Origin: an uncultured Nitrosomonadales bacterium
GTDB lineage: Bacteria > Pseudomonadota > Gammaproteobacteria > Burkholderiales > Methylophilaceae
Reading direction: 5' to 3'
Assembly: GCA_946481065.1 (NCBI GenBank)
Contig: CAMLMA010000053.1
Span: 1-11,710 of the forward strand
Length of the DNA: 11,710 nt
Shown: positions 10,101 to 11,710 of the stretch, one piece after another
How positions within the stretch are numbered: the stretch's first letter is position 1
How the letters are laid out: every line of letters starts with the position of its first letter
Position numbers and translations under genes: made by a program
The notes under the pieces: generated by a model
What the model saw: the letters and a program-made list of their open reading frames with translations, nothing else
What the model was told of the DNA's origin: nothing
The model's database searches: none

Positions 10101-10700
10101 ATCCTCCACCCGGACCAGGTTCTCTCGCGTGTCGCGCAGCCGTAGCTCGGTCTCGCGTCTGCGTTCCTTGTATTTCGAGATCCCCGCCGCCTCCTCAAGG
10201 AACACGCGCAGCTCTTCCGGTTTGGCTTCAACGATACGCGAAATGGTGTTCTGGCCGATGATGGCGTAGGCTCGCCCGCCAAGCCCAGTGCCCAGGAACA
10301 GGTCGGCAACGTCGCGGCGGCGCACCGGGGTATTGTTGATGAAATAACTGGAGCCCTTGTCGCGCTCGATGACACGCTTGACGGCGATCTCAGCATATTG
10401 CGACCACTCGCCGGCGCTATTGTCGAAGGCGCCCCCCAGACTATTGTCGAAGATCAGCTCGACACTGGCGCGCGAAATGGCTTTGCGGTTGCCCGAACCG
10501 TTGAAGATGACATCCGCCATCGAATCGCCGCGCATCTCCTTTGCGCTCGATTCGCCCAGTACCCAGCGTACCGATTCCATGACGTTGGACTTGCCGCAGC
10601 CATTGGGGCCAACAACGCCGACACGCTGGCCATGGATATGCAGCGTAGTCGGATCGACAAAGGATTTGAAACCAGCGAGCTTGAGATGAGTGAGGCGCAA
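7179..10700 (-). CDS. smc: SMC, chromosome segregation/condensin ATPase
   Basis: SMC forms an ATP-driven, ring-shaped dimer that, with ScpA and ScpB, loads near the origin and extrudes DNA loops. The 1173 residues give the complete architecture. The N-terminal head has Walker A GPNGCGKS (31-38) and a Q-loop region IIGQN (147-151). A coiled coil runs from about 175 to 505, rich in Gln with a QQQQQ run near 351. The hinge spans about 515-660 and the returning coiled coil about 660-1020. The C-terminal head has signature LLSGGEKALTAL (1071-1082), Walker B FCLMDE ending at D1100-E1101, and the D-loop APLDDSN. The start must be TTG at 10700: the conserved MRLTHLKLAGFKSF begins there, an in-frame TGA lies at 10710-10712, and no ATG intervenes. 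No clear Shine-Dalgarno precedes it. It is the first gene of the minus-strand cluster. Confidence 0.97.
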   Translation of the reverse strand: MRLTHLKLAGFKSFVDPTTLHIHGQRVGVVGPNGCGKSNVMESVRWVLGESSAKEMRGDSMADVIFNGSGNRKAISRASVELIFDNSLGGAFDNSAGEWSQYAEIAVKRVIERDKGSSYFINNTPVRRRDVADLFLGTGLGGRAYAIIGQNTISRIVEAKPEELRVFLEEAAGISKYKERRRETELRLRDTRENLVRVEDIRREIDKQIARLESQAAVTAEFHRLQDALKLAQGQLWLLKKRDAALQLDKAQRQVEKLVNALEAQMAELRKSESLVETLRQQHYAATEQVQSTQTRYYEANAEVSNLEQQVRHTQEARERLTQQLQQITQQAQKTDAQLLSLQQQLAQLEQQQQQSAAQQADAERSLHEMRQGLPEKERAFSAAQARHAVAQKLYFETEQNIKLESAGLDHLNRSLQEQQQRLQQLENELKTLQVPDSRELEQRQQESLAQAQAIATLEQQVTDHRVQEQALITRISQTRERQLQDQRALTQAEAQIASLARLQQAMGQESKLEAWLKTAGLTDAARIWQKVSIETGWETALESALGARLNALLQTSLPAPQGQRPPASLVISEPGMEIAATPNPDLRPILSLLSFRQARLAGLMQDWLAHLYLLEDDSALERLRTKLRPGEALVNRAGDLYTRHSVSYHAAQSSMHGVLERQRELETLEASIPALQSAVSQSTAALAEAEAALQQSRQQAQSQQQALRNATQAQHQLTLDIQRLQQQQAHMLERQRSMQAELVTLRQRIDGLRSESSAKQQALTGLEQAVSEQLAQREQSQQLRRDAETVLNEARVALLKAERMAQEKSFDSRMVVNNINEIKSKLTNSGEEKATLAVRLQETETLLEAARMDTLKTNLEAALILKQTREKELADARNQMAGVEQSLQNEERTRMQNEQQLHPQRDKLEQARLHAQESRIHFEQCQQGLSTVGLDEAMLEAELSASARLSEIERKVTATQQEIEALGAVNLAATQELASELERKSYLDHQAADLDQAIQTLEDAIRRIDKETRTRLQNTFDEANRHFGELFTTLFGGGQARLELLGEEILDTGMQVFAQPPGKKNSTIHLLSGGEKALTALALVFALFRLNPAPFCLMDEVDAPLDDSNTERFCHLVKKMSERTQFLFVSHNKITMEMAQQLIGVTMQESGVSRIVEVDIEAAMQMNAELVT

Positions 10701-10775
10701 TGGGTCAGATCAATGGGTTAGAGGATGATGTTCTTGGGGCATCAAGCATCCCGGCATCATTTTAAGTATCCAAGA
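10701..10775 (-). promoter_or_regulatory. smc upstream region: weak promoter candidate and possible leader ORF
   Basis: This is the smc side of the divergent region. On the minus strand a TAAAAT box (10764-10759) could be a -10 element, but no well-spaced -35 is present: a TTGATG lies only 13 nt upstream. Alternatively, ATG at 10760, preceded by GGA at 8 nt, opens a 16-codon ORF (10760 to 10710) in the same frame as smc, ending in TGA 9 nt before the TTG start. The two readings compete, because a -10 at TAAAAT would exclude the ATG from the transcript. Function is inferred and uncertain. Confidence 0.3.
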
Positions 10776-10806
10776 TTCATCAAGTGGTTGAGCAAGCTTG
10801 TATAAT
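10776..10806 (+). promoter_or_regulatory. queF promoter with perfect TATAAT -10 box
   Basis: TATAAT at 10801-10806 matches the sigma70 -10 consensus in full. The -35 is poor: TTCATC (10776-10781) at 19 nt is the best match, so an activator may assist or the -10 may suffice. The predicted transcript would start near 10813, leaving a leader of about 70 nt before the queF ATG. The box lies within the frame extension upstream of that ATG, which argues against any earlier start. Confidence 0.55.
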
Positions 10807-10884
10807 ACGGGATTCACATCGGATGCCGTCTGCAGAACCAATCCAGGCCGCATCGCTCTTATTACGATTTATACGGTAGCCCTT

Positions 10885-11304
10885 ATGTCTAGTCAACCCA
10901 GCAAAACGCTCGAAACCTTTGACAATCCGAAACCGGAGCGCGATTTCCATATTCACATGGAGATCCCCGAGTTCACCTGCCTCTGCCCCAAGACAGGCCA
11001 ACCGGATTTCGCCGTGCTCTATCTCGACTATATCCCCGACCAGAAATGCGTCGAGCTCAAGAGCCTCAAGCTCTATATGTGGTCGTTCCGAGACGAAGGC
11101 TGCTTCCATGAGGCCGTCACCAACCGCATCCTCGATGACCTGGTCGCCGCCACCCAGCCGAAGTTCATGCGTCTCACCGCCAAGTTCTATGTGCGCGGCG
11201 GCGTTTTCACCAACGTTGTCGCCGAGCACCGCAAATCCGGTTGGCAGCCGGCGCCTCGCGTCGACCTCACCCAGTTCGATACGCAATCCAACATCCGCGG
11301 ATGA
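10885..11304 (+). CDS. queF: QueF, NADPH-dependent 7-cyano-7-deazaguanine reductase (short form)
   Basis: QueF reduces the nitrile of preQ0 to the amine preQ1, a step of queuosine synthesis, using two NADPH. The 139-residue protein is the single-domain type related to B. subtilis QueF, not the double-length E. coli type. The catalytic pair is visible: C34 in LCPKTGQPD, which forms the thioimide with substrate, and D41, seven residues later as in the family. The QueF signature ELKSLKLY occupies 57-64 and the substrate-binding H75-E76 follows. The frame is open upstream to 10798, but the conserved protein starts near ATG 10885 and a TATAAT box lies in the extension. GGTAG at 10875-10879, 5 nt before ATG, is a modest ribosome site. 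It is divergent from smc and followed by tRNA genes. Confidence 0.96.
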   Translation: MSSQPSKTLETFDNPKPERDFHIHMEIPEFTCLCPKTGQPDFAVLYLDYIPDQKCVELKSLKLYMWSFRDEGCFHEAVTNRILDDLVAATQPKFMRLTAKFYVRGGVFTNVVAEHRKSGWQPAPRVDLTQFDTQSNIRG

Positions 11305-11317
11305 GCCTTGGCGCCCC

Positions 11318-11337
11318 GCGACAGATTGTCCTGTCGC
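11318..11337 (+). terminator. Hairpin after queF, possible weak terminator
   Basis: A perfect 7-bp stem, GCGACAG (11318-11324) with CTGTCGC (11331-11337), has a 6-nt loop and lies 13 nt after the queF stop. No T-run follows, so it is not a standard intrinsic terminator. It may protect the 3' end or mark a Rho-dependent end of queF transcription before the tRNA promoter. Confidence 0.35.
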
Positions 11338-11394
11338 ATCAGGCGACTATCTGTGGACGGTCGGCAGTCGCTGCGGTATCGGTGGAAATAGAGG

Positions 11395-11431
11395 TTGACA
11401 AGCGCCCTGCCCGTCTTTAAGATTGCGCCTC
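11395..11431 (+). promoter_or_regulatory. Promoter of the tRNA genes
   Basis: A perfect -35 TTGACA (11395-11400) is followed after exactly 17 nt by the -10-like TAAGAT (11418-11423, four of six consensus bases). The next bases, TGCGCC, form a GC-rich discriminator typical of stable-RNA promoters under stringent control. The mature tRNA-Ala begins at 11437, so the 5' leader would be only a few nucleotides. Position and fit make this the best promoter in the window. Confidence 0.75.
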
Positions 11432-11436
11432 TTTTC

Positions 11437-11512
<76 letters not shown>

Positions 11513-11533
11513 GTAACGATTCTGATTGAATTT

Positions 11534-11566
11534 TTGCTGAAGAAAAGACGAAAGTTGTAGTAAAAT
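11534..11566 (+). promoter_or_regulatory. Possible second promoter in front of tRNA-Glu
   Basis: TAAAAT at 11561-11566 matches five of six -10 bases and lies 21 nt before tRNA-Glu. The nearest -35-like element, TTGCTG (11534-11539), is at an overlong 21-nt spacing; at 17 nt only TGAAGA is found. The 75-nt spacer between the tRNAs is AT-rich. Co-transcription from the upstream promoter is more likely, and this would at most be auxiliary. Confidence 0.25.
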
Positions 11567-11587
11567 ACGCATCGTTAAATGTTCCGG

Positions 11588-11663
11588 GTCCCCATCGTCT
11601 AGAGGCCTAGGACACCTCCCTTTCACGGAGGCGACCGGGGTTCGACTCCCCGTGGGGACGCCA
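11588..11663 (+). tRNA. tRNA-Glu (anticodon UUC)
   Basis: The 76-nt gene forms a full cloverleaf. The acceptor stem is GTCCCCA/TGGGGAC, and the anticodon stem CCTCC/GGAGG has loop CTTTCAC, giving anticodon UUC, which reads GAA and GAG. The T arm is CGGGG-TTCGACT-CCCCG, the discriminator is G, and CCA is encoded (11661-11663). It lies 75 nt after tRNA-Ala on the same strand, just before a strong terminator, so the pair is probably one transcript. Confidence 0.97.
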
Positions 11664-11676
11664 ACAATAACGCAGC

Positions 11677-11705
11677 AAAAAAACCGCTTAAGTGCGGTTT
11701 TTTTT
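11677..11705 (+). terminator. Intrinsic terminator of the tRNA transcript
   Basis: The stem core is CCGC (11684-11687) with GCGG (11694-11697) around a 6-nt loop. It is extended by seven A:T pairs (A 11677-11683 with T 11698-11704), and the T-run continues to 11705. It starts 13 nt after tRNA-Glu. The A-run on the left side makes it a plausible terminator in both directions, so it may also stop transcription entering from the right. Confidence 0.9.
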
Positions 11706-11710
11706 CGCCT

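Noticed and set aside
10798..10884. Upstream extension of queF from TTG 10798
   Set aside because: The TTG directly abuts a perfect TATAAT box, the added residues do not look like QueF, and the conserved protein starts near ATG 10885.
10807..10884. PreQ1 riboswitch in the queF leader
   Set aside because: The leader shows no compact hairpin followed by an A-rich tail overlapping the ribosome site, as class I preQ1 switches have. No other preQ1 class was recognisable by eye.

Overview
The window looks like an ordinary chromosomal region of a betaproteobacterium, probably a methylotroph of the Methylophilaceae (Methylobacillus-like). This rests on the gene order smc-zipA-ligA, the style of the ZipA, SMC and MsrPQ proteins, a moderately high GC content and remembered family resemblance, not on a database search. 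Every gene found belongs to the core or housekeeping class. I see no transposase, integrase, phage gene, CRISPR array or toxin-antitoxin pair.

Minus strand, 10700 down to 1: eight genes in one direction. In transcription order they are smc (chromosome condensation ATPase), zipA (FtsZ anchor of the divisome), ligA (NAD+-dependent DNA ligase), cysQ (3'-phosphoadenosine 5'-phosphate phosphatase), a secreted tetratricopeptide-repeat protein of unknown function, msrP and msrQ (periplasmic methionine sulfoxide reductase and its heme membrane partner), and the first 65 codons of a DoxX-family membrane protein cut by the window edge. The gaps are 45, 21, 11, 1, 63, 2 and 74 nt. smc-zipA-ligA-cysQ-TPR is therefore probably one transcription unit. 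msrPQ may be read through or have its own promoter, because a strong hairpin lies in the 63-nt gap in front of it. The first genes serve chromosome segregation, division and replication, cysQ serves sulfur and nucleotide housekeeping, and the last genes serve repair of the cell envelope.

Divergent control region, 10701-10884: it separates smc from queF. It holds a perfect TATAAT box for queF, weak minus-strand promoter candidates, and a possible 16-codon leader ORF that ends 9 nt before the unusual TTG start of smc.

Plus strand, 10885-11710: queF (the short form of the preQ0 reductase of queuosine synthesis), then tRNA-Ala(GGC) behind a good sigma70-type promoter with a GC-rich discriminator, then tRNA-Glu(UUC) and a strong intrinsic terminator. 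Queuosine is a tRNA modification, but neither of these two tRNAs is a queuosine substrate, so the adjacency need not be functional.

No convincing new system was found. The points most worth a second look are a possible internal duplication of the FtsZ-binding fold in ZipA, the TTG start and leader ORF of smc, the uncharacterised periplasmic TPR protein coupled to cysQ, and the hairpin before msrP.
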